DNA of 7,046 bases. It comes from Chloroflexota bacterium. GTDB taxonomy: Bacteria; Chloroflexota; Ktedonobacteria; Ktedonobacterales; Ktedonobacteraceae. The notes below the pieces were generated by a model. It was not told where the DNA came from and searched no databases. It saw only the letters and a program-made list of their open reading frames with translations. The position numbers and the translations under genes were made by a program. Positions 1-6,199 of the stretch are shown here, piece after piece (the first letter of the stretch is position 1; every line of letters starts with the position of its first letter). Location: positions 1-7,046 of the forward strand of contig DAHVFL010000247.1 in assembly GCA_027316975.1 (NCBI GenBank), written 5' to 3'.

Positions 1-1134
1 CGCCGGGACGGGGCGGCGGTAGGCATCGCGCGGATAGACGGGCGTTGGCCGCGCGTTTCTGCCAATTCTCGCGGGCGGAGCTTGCCTTCGCGCGGCCAGA
101 GCATCAGGTGGCACGGGGGGAAGGATCAGTTTCTCTGGTTGCTGCGGCCTGACAAGTGGCTCCATTGGTTCCATTGGCAGGACAGGCGTTGGAGCAACAG
201 GTGGACTGGCGATAGGTGGAACAGCGTCATTTCTGCGTGGCGGCGGGTTTGCTGGCAAATCGAAAACGGTCGCGCCACTATCCGCTGTCCTGCTCTGATC
301 AAGCGGTAATGGGTGTGCCTGGGTTTCACGCACTGCGCGCATATATGCCTGCGCCAGCACCATTGGAGTTTCATAGCGGCGGCGCGGGTCTTTTTCTAAT
401 GCCCGCATAATCACCACGTCTATCGCGTGAGGAATGCCGGAATGCACACGCGAAGGCTGGATGGGCTGCTCGCGCATCTGCTTCAAATAAACCATGAGCG
501 GCGTATCACCCGTAAAGGGTATTTTACCCGTCACCATCTGGTACAGCAAAATGCCGAGCGCGTACACATCGCTGCTTTTGGTGGCCGGGCCATCGGCCAG
601 TTCGGGAGCCATATATTCGGGTGTGCCGAGCAGCACACCCGTCTGAGTCACTTTTCCAGGGTCGTCCAACGCTTTCGCCAGACCAAAATCCGCCAGGTAA
701 GCGTAATGGTCATCGCGTAATAAAATATTCGAGGGCTTGATATCGCGATGAACCACCCCTCGATCATGCGCGAATTGCAGACCACTGGCGATTTGTTGCA
801 GCAGTTCGCCCGCGTATTCCAGCGACATCGGCCCTTTTTCGAGCACATCCTGCAATGTGCCATACACGATATAAGGCATAACCAGGTAGTGCCAGGGGGG
901 TTGCTCGCCCAAATCGTAAGCGGGAAGGATGTGGTCATGTTGCAGCCTGCCGATAGCCTCCGCCTCGCGCTGGAATCGCTCAATATAATCGGTGTGGGCA
1001 CTGCTCACTACTTTAACAGCCACTTCTCGATTCATCAAATCATCATGAGCAAGATATACTTCCGACATTCCGCCGCGCCCTAACCGTCGTCCCAGGCGGT
1101 AGCGGCCTAAACTGGTTCCTTCCAGACTGGGCAT
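1..1134 (-). CDS. Hanks-type Ser/Thr protein kinase (kinase 1), C-terminus cut by the window edge
   Basis: The reading frame is open from an ATG at 1134 to the left edge, giving 378 residues with no stop. It is a cytoplasmic-side Ser/Thr kinase that transfers ATP phosphate to proteins. All catalytic landmarks are present: glycine loop LGRGGMSEV (18-26), ATP-binding Lys41 in AVKV, helix-C Glu57, HRDIKPSN (129-136) with catalytic Asp131, DFG (149-151), and the GTPEYMAPE activation segment ending in APE (176-178). The kinase domain ends near 275. It is followed by a Pro-rich, low-complexity linker (about 290-378) of the kind that usually leads to a membrane segment and sensor domain. That part is missing here, so the input signal cannot be inferred. 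The start is supported by a GAGGGGAG Shine-Dalgarno about 6 bases upstream. It closely resembles the kinase at 1755-3035, which suggests gene duplication. Its own promoter appears to lie at 1285-1314. Confidence 0.93.
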   Translation of the reverse strand, partial: MPSLEGTSLGRYRLGRRLGRGGMSEVYLAHDDLMNREVAVKVVSSAHTDYIERFQREAEAIGRLQHDHILPAYDLGEQPPWHYLVMPYIVYGTLQDVLEKGPMSLEYAGELLQQIASGLQFAHDRGVVHRDIKPSNILLRDDHYAYLADFGLAKALDDPGKVTQTGVLLGTPEYMAPELADGPATKSSDVYALGILLYQMVTGKIPFTGDTPLMVYLKQMREQPIQPSRVHSGIPHAIDVVIMRALEKDPRRRYETPMVLAQAYMRAVRETQAHPLPLDQSRTADSGATVFDLPANPPPRRNDAVPPIASPPVAPTPVLPMEPMEPLVRPQQPEKLILPPVPPDALAARRQAPPARIGRNARPTPVYPRDAYRRPVPA

Positions 1135-1140
1135 TCTTTT

Positions 1141-1150
1141 GCTCCCCTCT
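1141..1150 (-). promoter_or_regulatory. Ribosome binding site of kinase 1
   Basis: On the minus strand this reads AGAGGGGAGC, a strong purine-rich Shine-Dalgarno about 6 bases before the ATG at 1134. It fixes the start, since the residues that follow lead directly into the GRYRLGRRLGRGG kinase N-terminus. Confidence 0.7.
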
Positions 1151-1152
1151 CG

Positions 1153-1187
1153 ATCCTTTGCTTCGCTCAGGATGACTATGAAGGATG
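1153..1187. repeat. Half copy of interspersed inverted-repeat element (right arm)
   Basis: Contains TTCGCTCAGGATGAC, the right arm of the element seen in full at 1202-1256, then the satellite TGAAGGATG (1179-1187). The left arm is absent. It lies in the predicted 5' leader of kinase 1, just upstream of its ribosome binding site. Confidence 0.8.
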
Positions 1188-1201
1188 ATTCTGACAGGCC
1201 T

Positions 1202-1272
1202 TGTCATGTTGAGCGCAGCGAAACATCTCCCGGGCCTTCGCTTCGCTCAGGATGACCGTGAAGTGAAGGATG
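1202..1272. repeat. Full copy of interspersed inverted-repeat element
   Basis: The left arm GTCATgtTGAGCGcAGCGAA and right arm TTCGCTtCGCTCAggATGAC are imperfect reverse complements, with 17 of about 20 positions pairing, around a loop of roughly 14 bases. The core is 1202-1256, followed by the TGAAGGATG satellite at 1264-1272. It would form a strong RNA hairpin in the leader of kinase 1. There is no coding content; the open frames across it are by-products of the repeat. It resembles REP/MITE-type non-coding elements, but I cannot assign it to a named family. Confidence 0.85.
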
Positions 1273-1284
1273 ACTATGACAGGC

Positions 1285-1314
1285 AGTATATGCGCCTGCA
1301 TCTACACCTGTCAA
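1285..1314 (-). promoter_or_regulatory. Sigma-70-type promoter for kinase 1
   Basis: On the minus strand there is a perfect -35 box TTGACA (1309-1314), an 18-base spacer and a near-consensus -10 box TATACT (1285-1290). Transcription would start near 1278, giving a leader of about 145 bases before the ATG at 1134. That leader contains the complete repeat hairpin. A 7-bp inverted repeat TGACAGG/CCTGTCA (1277-1283 and 1307-1313) brackets the promoter and could be an operator. The promoter call rests on box matches only. Confidence 0.65.
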
Positions 1315-1418
1315 ATTCAACCTCATCCGCGCCCCGGTCGCGGCGGGTGGTAAAATGCACTCATAACCTTCATAATGTAATACGTTCTAACGCTACGATT
1401 TACCGCAAAGAAAGATAT

Positions 1419-1489
1419 TGTCATGTTGAGCGAAGCGAAACACCTGGAGATCCTTCGCTGCGCTCAGGATGACAACGAAATGAAGGATG
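1419..1489. repeat. Full copy of interspersed inverted-repeat element
   Basis: The arms GTCATgtTGAGCGaAGCGAA and TTCGCTgCGCTCAggATGAC flank a short loop (core 1419-1474), followed by TGAAGGATG at 1481-1489. It lies about 16 bases upstream of the start codon of the MBL-fold remnant. A second TGAAGGATG at 1499-1507 includes that gene's ATG. The stretch between the kinase 1 promoter and this copy (1315-1418) shows no gene and no motif I can support. Confidence 0.85.
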
Positions 1490-1504
1490 GCAGCAAAGTG
1501 AAGG

Positions 1505-1732
1505 ATGAGCACCTGGCATTATACAAAGGGACTACACGATCCTGGCAACGATATATACGCCTATCTCCAGCCGGACGGCACATGGGGATGAAGCAACGCG
1601 GGCCTTATCACCGGTGGTGAAGCGTCTCTGCTTATCGACACCCTCTTCGACTTGCAGCTGACGGGTGAAATGCTGGACACGATACGCCGCTCGCTTCCTG
1701 CTCCTGCGCATATCAAGCGTTGTTTAGCATGA
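1505..1732 (+). pseudogene. N-terminal remnant of an MBL-fold metallo-hydrolase gene
   Basis: Reading from ATG 1505 gives a peptide beginning MSTWHYTKGLHDPGNDIYAY and continuing LQPDGTWG, then TGA at 1589-1591, then SNAGLITGGEASLLIDTLFD and a LTGEMLDTIRR segment, ending at TGA 1730-1732. From memory this matches the N-terminus of MBL-fold hydrolases of the type GxWGWSNAGLI...SLLVDTLFDL..T..ML. The internal TGA falls exactly where the family has a conserved Trp (TGG), so a single G-to-A change explains it. The frame also ends before the HxHxDH metal-binding motif, so about three quarters of the gene is missing. It therefore cannot encode an active hydrolase. The frame downstream of the TGA is still well conserved, which suggests recent decay. 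It is convergent with kinase 2. The repeat copy just upstream supplies the GAAGG in front of the ATG. Confidence 0.75.
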
Positions 1733-1754
1733 TGGCCGCGTTATCTCCCACGAG

Positions 1755-3035
1755 CTAATCGTCGCCACGCTTATGTTTATGCCCGTGCCCTTGTCCCTTT
1801 TCATCTCCCTGAGATGAACTCCGGTAGGGTTGCGTCTTAACACGGTTCGACAGGTCTGATACTGTTTGAGCAGATGTCATTCCGCTACCATTCACCAGAA
1901 ATGCCGTCGTCTCAGGGGGTGAAACCTTCCCTGCAATTGTCCCGTTGACAAATACAATATGTATCGCCATAGGCTGGCTGGCTTGAGAACCAGTATGCGC
2001 AAAAATGATCCCTAGCGAGACGGGCAGTGCAAGCAACAACAGGGCCGCGATGCTCAAAACGCCACGTCGTATAGCTCTTCCTGCGTGATTTCGCCACATA
2101 GTGATGGGAAGCGTGGCTGCGAACCCTTGCTCCATCCTGCGTAATGTCACATGCGCTGGCGGTAGTTCGGGTAAATCAATGGAGTGAATGTAATCCAAAT
2201 CCGGCATCTGATCAATTCCGCTCAGAGCGTTCGCATAGGCAAGTGACATGGCTCCGGCTTCTGCAAAGCGCCTCCTGGGATTTTTGTTCATAGCGCGCAA
2301 TATCACCTTTTCGATAGCAGGCGAAATGTCCGGATTCAGACGTGATGGAGAGGTGGGCTGTTCTTTAATATGTTTCCAGCAGATTGCAAGCGGGCTAGTA
2401 CCGGTAAAGGGCAGCTGACCCGTCAACATCTGAAAGAGCAAAACGCCTACCGCGTAAATATCGCTGCTGGCACTTTCCGGCTTCTCTGCCAGTTCCGGGG
2501 CCATATACTCCGGTGTTCCAATCAGCATCCCCGTCTGTGTAATATCGCTTCCTTCTTCCAGTATCTTTGCTATGCCGAAGTCTGCGAGATAGATATGGCA
2601 GGCGTCTGTAGTATCGAGCAATATATTCGAGGGTTTGATGTCTCGATGGATAATACCCTGTGTATGCGCATACACAAGCGCATCCGTCAGTTGATGCAAA
2701 ATAATCCCGGCCTCTTCCGGCGTCATCTCGCCCTGCATCAATCGCTCGCGTAAATTGCCCCTCTGCATATATGGCATAACAAGATAGTAAGAAGAGCCGA
2801 AGATACCATCATCTAAAAGTGGTAAAATGTGCGGGTGCGACAGCTTCCGCAGGACCCGCGCTTCACGTTGCAGCCGTTGAACGCATTCGGAGTCGCTGTT
2901 CGTCACTATTTTGATAGCTACCTGTTGCTGTATCTGCTCGTCAAGGGCGAGGAACACATCTGACATACCGCCGCGTCGCAGGCGTTTCAGCAGCCGGTAG
3001 CGGCCTGAAATAAGAATATCGAGTTGATCTTGCAT
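1755..3035 (-). CDS. Membrane-anchored Hanks-type Ser/Thr protein kinase (kinase 2)
   Basis: A complete 426-residue kinase. The kinase domain spans about 12-270: Lys42 in VAIKI, helix-C Glu58, HRDIKPSN (130-137) with catalytic Asp132, DFG (152-154) and GTPEYMAPE ending in APE (179-181). A linker follows, then Arg323-Arg324 and one hydrophobic transmembrane segment (about 325-347), so the catalytic domain should be cytoplasmic and the last 80 residues external. This tail has no PASTA or other sensor domain I recognise and ends in a charged, His-containing stretch GHGHKHKRGDD. One oddity is the glycine loop LRRGGMSDV, which has Arg20 where kinases normally have the first Gly (kinase 1 has LGRGG). 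The other catalytic residues are intact, so activity is still likely. The start at 3035 is preceded by GGTGA at 6 bases' spacing (3041-3046 on the plus strand). It is probably transcribed from the 3036-3150 region, divergently from SUI1. Confidence 0.95.
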   Translation of the reverse strand: MQDQLDILISGRYRLLKRLRRGGMSDVFLALDEQIQQQVAIKIVTNSDSECVQRLQREARVLRKLSHPHILPLLDDGIFGSSYYLVMPYMQRGNLRERLMQGEMTPEEAGIILHQLTDALVYAHTQGIIHRDIKPSNILLDTTDACHIYLADFGIAKILEEGSDITQTGMLIGTPEYMAPELAEKPESASSDIYAVGVLLFQMLTGQLPFTGTSPLAICWKHIKEQPTSPSRLNPDISPAIEKVILRAMNKNPRRRFAEAGAMSLAYANALSGIDQMPDLDYIHSIDLPELPPAHVTLRRMEQGFAATLPITMWRNHAGRAIRRGVLSIAALLLLALPVSLGIIFAHTGSQASQPMAIHIVFVNGTIAGKVSPPETTAFLVNGSGMTSAQTVSDLSNRVKTQPYRSSSQGDEKGQGHGHKHKRGDD

Positions 3036-3046
3036 GGGAGTTCACC

Positions 3047-3146
3047 GATTTTTCCAGTAACTCGTCGTTACGTTATATACTCGTTAGCTATAATACGCTC
3101 CGTTGCTTACATAAGTGACTGAACCATAAAAAAACATAAACTGTCC
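3047..3146. promoter_or_regulatory. Divergent promoter region between kinase 2 and SUI1
   Basis: An AT-rich stretch in an otherwise GC-richer window. On the plus strand it holds a perfect -10 hexamer TATAAT (3089-3094), which would start SUI1 transcription near 3101 with a leader of about 134 bases. No good -35 box is visible at 16-18 bases. On the minus strand the overlapping TATTAT, or the nearby TATAAC, could serve kinase 2, also without a clear -35 box. The direction and exact start sites are inferences. Confidence 0.45.
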
Positions 3147-3201
3147 TGTCATGTTGAGCAAAGCGAAACATCTCTCAGCCTTCGCTGCGCTCAGGATGAC
3201 A
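3147..3201. repeat. Full copy of interspersed inverted-repeat element in the SUI1 leader
   Basis: The left arm GTCATgtTGAGCaaAGCGAA and right arm TTCGCTgCGCTCAggATGAC can form a hairpin. A variant of the satellite, TGAAAGGATG (3216-3225), follows and carries the ribosome binding site of SUI1. The reading frame of SUI1 happens to stay open back through the repeat to 3151, but that extension is repeat-derived and not part of the protein. Confidence 0.85.
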
Positions 3202-3234
3202 GCGCAGGATAACCATGAAAGGATGCTACTTTTG

Positions 3235-3600
3235 ATGCCAGACCGGCTTGTCTATTCCACCGGCGACGGCAGAATCAATACCTGCCCTACCTGCGGGAAA
3301 CCCTGTAAACAGTGCCAGTGCGACACATCCCCCTCCAATCAAATACCTGCCAGGAAGACCGACGGCATCGCGCGCGTAATGCGCGACCGCAAACATCGCG
3401 GCGGCAAAACCGTCACAGTCATTACAGGCATACCTGCCAGCAACGACGCCATCGCCACTATCGCGCAACAACTGAAGAAACTGTGCGGCTCCGGCGGCAC
3501 CGTCAAAGATGGCGTCATAGAAATCCAGGGCGACCATTGTGATAAAGTGCAGGCGAAATTGACGGAAATGGGCTACAAGGTTAAACGCGCCGGCGGATAA
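3235..3600 (+). CDS. yciH: SUI1/eIF1-family translation factor (YciH-like)
   Basis: A 121-residue protein of the SUI1 fold, the bacterial homologue of eukaryotic eIF1. It would act on the small ribosomal subunit in start-site fidelity; in E. coli YciH is non-essential. Recognisable features are the N-terminal RLVYSTGDGRI (4-14), the basic RKHRGGKTVTVITGI (52-66), and the very well conserved C-terminal half with LKKLCGSGGTVKDG (80-93) and IEIQGDH (96-102). Between them sits a Cys cluster (Cys17, 20, 24, 27, 29 in CPTCGKPCKQCQC) that looks like a small zinc-binding knuckle, present in many bacterial members but not in E. coli. I chose ATG 3235 because AAAGGA (3218-3223) stands 11 bases upstream and the family signature starts at once. 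ATG 3223 is possible, but its purines abut the codon. The 3' end overlaps that of the opposite-strand patatin gene by 28 bp. Confidence 0.93.
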   Translation: MPDRLVYSTGDGRINTCPTCGKPCKQCQCDTSPSNQIPARKTDGIARVMRDRKHRGGKTVTVITGIPASNDAIATIAQQLKKLCGSGGTVKDGVIEIQGDHCDKVQAKLTEMGYKVKRAGG

Positions 3601-5675
3601 TTCGGATCAGGCGCATCGCCGGTAAGCCAGGGAAGATATGCTCGCAATTTCGGCAGCGATTGTTCCACCGCTTCTCGACCCGCCACTACAAACTTGCGAC
3701 CTTCAGAGAACTGGCGCAGCGAGACGCGGTGCAATTTTGGGCGAATGACGACATCGGCTTCGCGAATACTGTGCATCCCGATGGTGGCCATTGCCAGATC
3801 ATAGGTGCGCAGTATTAAGTCCACGATATGCGGCGACCGCGTGTGCGTGTATGGTAGGGTGCGAGGCCCTCGCGACCATCCTGCATTTTCGCGATGTGCC
3901 GATTCTTTGAGCCAGGGAGTCGCGCTTTCAAGCGAAGGCGGTTCCTGCCCTCCCAGTTCCGAGGCGACAAGGATGTGCGCGCCCATCTTGCGCAGCAGGC
4001 GAATGGGTACGGGATCATGCATTCCCGCGTCCATCAGGATATGATCGCCAACCAGCACGGGCGGAAATATGCCCGGCAGCGCGGTGCTGGCTAAACCTGC
4101 CTGCCACAACAACCCGCGATCAAGCACAACGCCTGAGCGCGTGCTGAGGTCGACCGCCACCATCGCGAATGGCGTAGTCAGGTCCTCGAAGCGCAATTCG
4201 CCGCACAAATCACGCAGCATCCGTTTAAGACCAGCATTCGAGAAAATAGAGGTGCGCGGGATGCGCCACCGCACAATGTTACGCTGAATTTGCAGGAAGA
4301 TCTCTTCGCTCTCGACAAACGATTTGCCGATCAGGTACATGCCGGGCGTAATAATGCCGCTGCTACAGGCGGCAATATAATCAACCGGCACGCCGCGCTG
4401 TACCAGTTGTTCCAGGACGCCCAGGTGCGCAAAGCCGCGCGCGCCACCACCGCCAAAGGCAATACCAACCGTCTGACGCGCAATGAACCGCGCCACGAAA
4501 TCAACTGTCCCTGTCAATTTCGCATCGAGAGCAAATCCACTCAGCGCCTTTCCCTCGTCCCAACAGTGTGCGAGCAGGGCCATATCTTCTGGAAGCAGGC
4601 GCGTCACCTCGCAGGCCAACTGCGCGGAGTAATCATCTTGCAAACCGATCGTGGGACGCGCAGGAACATGCGCCACAAACACCGCCGGCTTTGCCGCTTT
4701 GCCTGTAGCAAGCCATGATGGCGCTTCATGCAGCATCGTATGCGAAACGATCAGCAGAGAGCGATTAGACAGTTCGGCAACGCTGCGCGCCAGCGCGTGA
4801 GGCGTGCTACTCGTAGTGACTAGCAGCACGTAATCATATTCGCTCGCAACGTCAACAATGGTCGCCAGTACCCCACTATCCATTTCAGCAAGGTGTTGCG
4901 CATCCGATGCCAGAGCCGCCAGAGCCACATAGTATTGACCGTCGGGCATCCCCGTGGGCGCTCGATGCCGCGCAATCAGGCTATGATCGCGAGCGCAGTC
5001 CAGCAGCGATGGGCGCATTTGCTCAGGATGGTGCGCGAAATGCGGACCAATAGCCTCATTCTGCCCGCACACCTCAAGCAGCAACACACGCTTCCGACTG
5101 CGCGTGGCTAAGGCATCTCCGATATGCAGGCTAAGCGAGCGATGCAAAGGCAGAGCGGCATCATCAAGCAGGGCTAACTCAACCAGTTGAGTCGCGTGGC
5201 TAGCAAGGATTTGCTGATTCGCGCGGCTCAAACGCAGCGCAAGAATAGCGTTGATGTTGCGCAGCAGCGTGGGACAGGTCCCGATGAGCGCGAGAAAATC
5301 AGCCTGCGGCAAGGCCCACAGGCTGGTATCCTGTTCGGCGCGTATCGTTGCCGAGGGCAGCTCGCCCGTAATCAGCGACATCTCACCGAAACATTCTCCC
5401 GGTCCCAGGTGGGCTACCGCCAGCTCGTTATGGTCTTCCTGCAAAAGAACGCTCACCTGTCCAGAGGCCACAATATAAAGTTGCCCGTGCCAGTTTCCAC
5501 GTTCGAGAATGCGCGTTCCCTGTGGAACGCTCACTGGCTGCAAACGCGCAATCACATCCGCCGTTTCACGCGGATGTAAGTCACGAAAGAGAGGACTGGC
5601 CTCGATCAGTTTGCGCGGCTCCAGATTATGCATGACTTGATTGTAGCCATAAATCTCTTCTATGTCCACCTCCAT
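3573..5675 (-). CDS. cNMP-binding domain / patatin-like phospholipase fusion (NTE/RssA family)
   Basis: A 700-residue protein. Residues about 22-150 form a cyclic-nucleotide-binding (Crp-type) beta-barrel with GECFGEMSLITGELPSAT (93-110). Residues about 405-580 form a patatin-like serine hydrolase domain: oxyanion loop GGGGARG (408-414), nucleophile Ser438 in ACSSG (436-440), and catalytic Asp549 in DAG. Known relatives of this layout (neuropathy target esterase, bacterial cNMP-patatins) hydrolyse phospholipid or lysophospholipid esters. The middle part (about 190-330) is not a standard domain of eukaryotic NTE. Its RKRVLLLEV and YDYVLLVTTSS strands look like a ParA/MinD-type fold that has lost its P-loop. 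Oddities: the phosphate-binding Arg of the cNMP cassette is Pro107, and both GxSxG and DG[GA] have Gly-to-Ala changes. No transmembrane segment is evident. The frame is open 70 codons further upstream, but ATG 5675 has AAGGAG 9 bases before it and avoids overlap with the divergent gene at 5756. Confidence 0.92.
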   Translation of the reverse strand: MEVDIEEIYGYNQVMHNLEPRKLIEASPLFRDLHPRETADVIARLQPVSVPQGTRILERGNWHGQLYIVASGQVSVLLQEDHNELAVAHLGPGECFGEMSLITGELPSATIRAEQDTSLWALPQADFLALIGTCPTLLRNINAILALRLSRANQQILASHATQLVELALLDDAALPLHRSLSLHIGDALATRSRKRVLLLEVCGQNEAIGPHFAHHPEQMRPSLLDCARDHSLIARHRAPTGMPDGQYYVALAALASDAQHLAEMDSGVLATIVDVASEYDYVLLVTTSSTPHALARSVAELSNRSLLIVSHTMLHEAPSWLATGKAAKPAVFVAHVPARPTIGLQDDYSAQLACEVTRLLPEDMALLAHCWDEGKALSGFALDAKLTGTVDFVARFIARQTVGIAFGGGGARGFAHLGVLEQLVQRGVPVDYIAACSSGIITPGMYLIGKSFVESEEIFLQIQRNIVRWRIPRTSIFSNAGLKRMLRDLCGELRFEDLTTPFAMVAVDLSTRSGVVLDRGLLWQAGLASTALPGIFPPVLVGDHILMDAGMHDPVPIRLLRKMGAHILVASELGGQEPPSLESATPWLKESAHRENAGWSRGPRTLPYTHTRSPHIVDLILRTYDLAMATIGMHSIREADVVIRPKLHRVSLRQFSEGRKFVVAGREAVEQSLPKLRAYLPWLTGDAPDPNYPPARLTL

Positions 5676-5684
5676 TTCCGTTTT

Positions 5685-5690
5685 CTCCTT
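5685..5690 (-). promoter_or_regulatory. Ribosome binding site of the cNMP/patatin gene
   Basis: AAGGAG on the minus strand, 9 bases before ATG 5675. It decides the start against the in-frame ATG at 5885, which lies inside the divergent gene and would add 70 residues without family resemblance. Confidence 0.75.
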
Positions 5691-5695
5691 ATCGA

Positions 5696-5738
5696 ATTGG
5701 AATAGGCTGGTAGAACCGTGCTTCGACCAGTTTCCAAT
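5696..5738. promoter_or_regulatory. Inverted repeat in the 80-bp divergent intergenic region (possible operator)
   Basis: Left arm ATTGGAA (5696-5702) plus CTGGT (5707-5711) is mirrored by ACCAG (5726-5730) plus TTCCAAT (5732-5738). The two 7-bp and two 5-bp segments are perfect reverse complements, with a 4-base against 1-base bulge and a 14-base centre. It occupies most of the only space available for both promoters of the divergent pair (starts at 5675 and 5756), so a shared regulator site is a natural reading. I see no convincing -10/-35 pair in either direction. Confidence 0.5.
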
Positions 5739-5755
5739 CCATAGAGAGGACCACG

Positions 5756-6199
5756 ATGAACATTCATGAACAAGTCGAAAACTTGCTGGCAAACTTAGGA
5801 GTTGAGATGGAGCATCCAGAACAAGGGCCGCGCGCGGAAGACTCAGACGACTCGGTGCCTGAGATATCCATTTTTCAATCGTCACGCGATCATTATGGCG
5901 TTTTCTATCGCCTGGATATCATCGATCAACTGCCGCAACTGCGTGTCATTCTACCGGTTGAATATGGAGCCTTGAAGATGGAGATGTACCTGGTGCGCAT
6001 CAGCCCTCACACGCCGCTCCATAGTTCTTTCGCGGGCATGACTACCTATCACGGCAGCGCTCCATTTGAGCAGGGACGCGATGCCGCTTTACAGCATCTC
6101 CTGTACGCCATTGCCGAAATGCTGAAACAGCTTTTCTGGGCCGGTAATCTGGATACCATGACATTTCCTCCTGAGATCGACGTAAAGCGCCTCGTCTAG
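5756..6199 (+). CDS. Conserved-looking hypothetical protein, divergent from the cNMP/patatin gene
   Basis: A 147-residue protein I do not recognise. It has an acidic, probably flexible N-terminal part (about 17-37, rich in Glu/Asp), a central beta-rich stretch (about 48-83, with FYRLDIIDQLPQLRVILPVEY), and a likely amphipathic helix (about 105-130). No signal peptide, transmembrane segment, Cys pair or catalytic motif is visible, so a small soluble cytoplasmic protein is likely. The start is supported by AGAGAGGA ending 5 bases before the ATG. The head-to-head arrangement with the cNMP/patatin gene, 80 bp apart over an inverted repeat, suggests joint control, but no functional link can be shown. 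The repeat element begins at the stop codon: its sequence matches from 6198, so the repeat supplies the last two bases of TAG and the C-terminus may have been trimmed by insertion. Confidence 0.8.
   Translation: MNIHEQVENLLANLGVEMEHPEQGPRAEDSDDSVPEISIFQSSRDHYGVFYRLDIIDQLPQLRVILPVEYGALKMEMYLVRISPHTPLHSSFAGMTTYHGSAPFEQGRDAALQHLLYAIAEMLKQLFWAGNLDTMTFPPEIDVKRLV

Noticed and set aside
748..1083. Plus-strand open frame of 111 codons
   Set aside because: It lies antisense within kinase 1, whose motifs (HRD, DFG, APE) are unmistakable on the minus strand; no family resemblance.
1153..1507. Repeats considered as a CRISPR array
   Set aside because: Spacing is irregular, copies differ and are scattered over 6 kb, and no cas gene is present.
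1589..1591. TGA read as a recoded Trp or Sec codon in the MBL fragment
   Set aside because: TGG is used normally for Trp across the window, no SECIS-like hairpin is evident, and the fragment is truncated anyway, so simple nonsense decay is the better reading.
1185..1620. Two plus-strand open frames reading LSAAKHL/HVERSET/LSEAKHL-like peptides
   Set aside because: These peptides are translations of the inverted-repeat element, a common source of false small genes.
1945..1967. TTGACA followed by TATGTA on the plus strand
   Set aside because: The spacer is only 7 bases and the site is inside the kinase 2 coding sequence.
2370..2753. Plus-strand open frame of 127 codons
   Set aside because: Antisense shadow of the kinase 2 catalytic domain.
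4290..4718. Plus-strand open frame of 142 codons, and others across 3805-5579
   Set aside because: Antisense to the cNMP/patatin gene, which has recognisable domains; no start signals or motifs of their own.
5676..5885. 70-codon N-terminal extension of the cNMP/patatin protein
   Set aside because: It would run over the divergent gene and its RBS, lacks family resemblance, and ATG 5675 has a proper Shine-Dalgarno.
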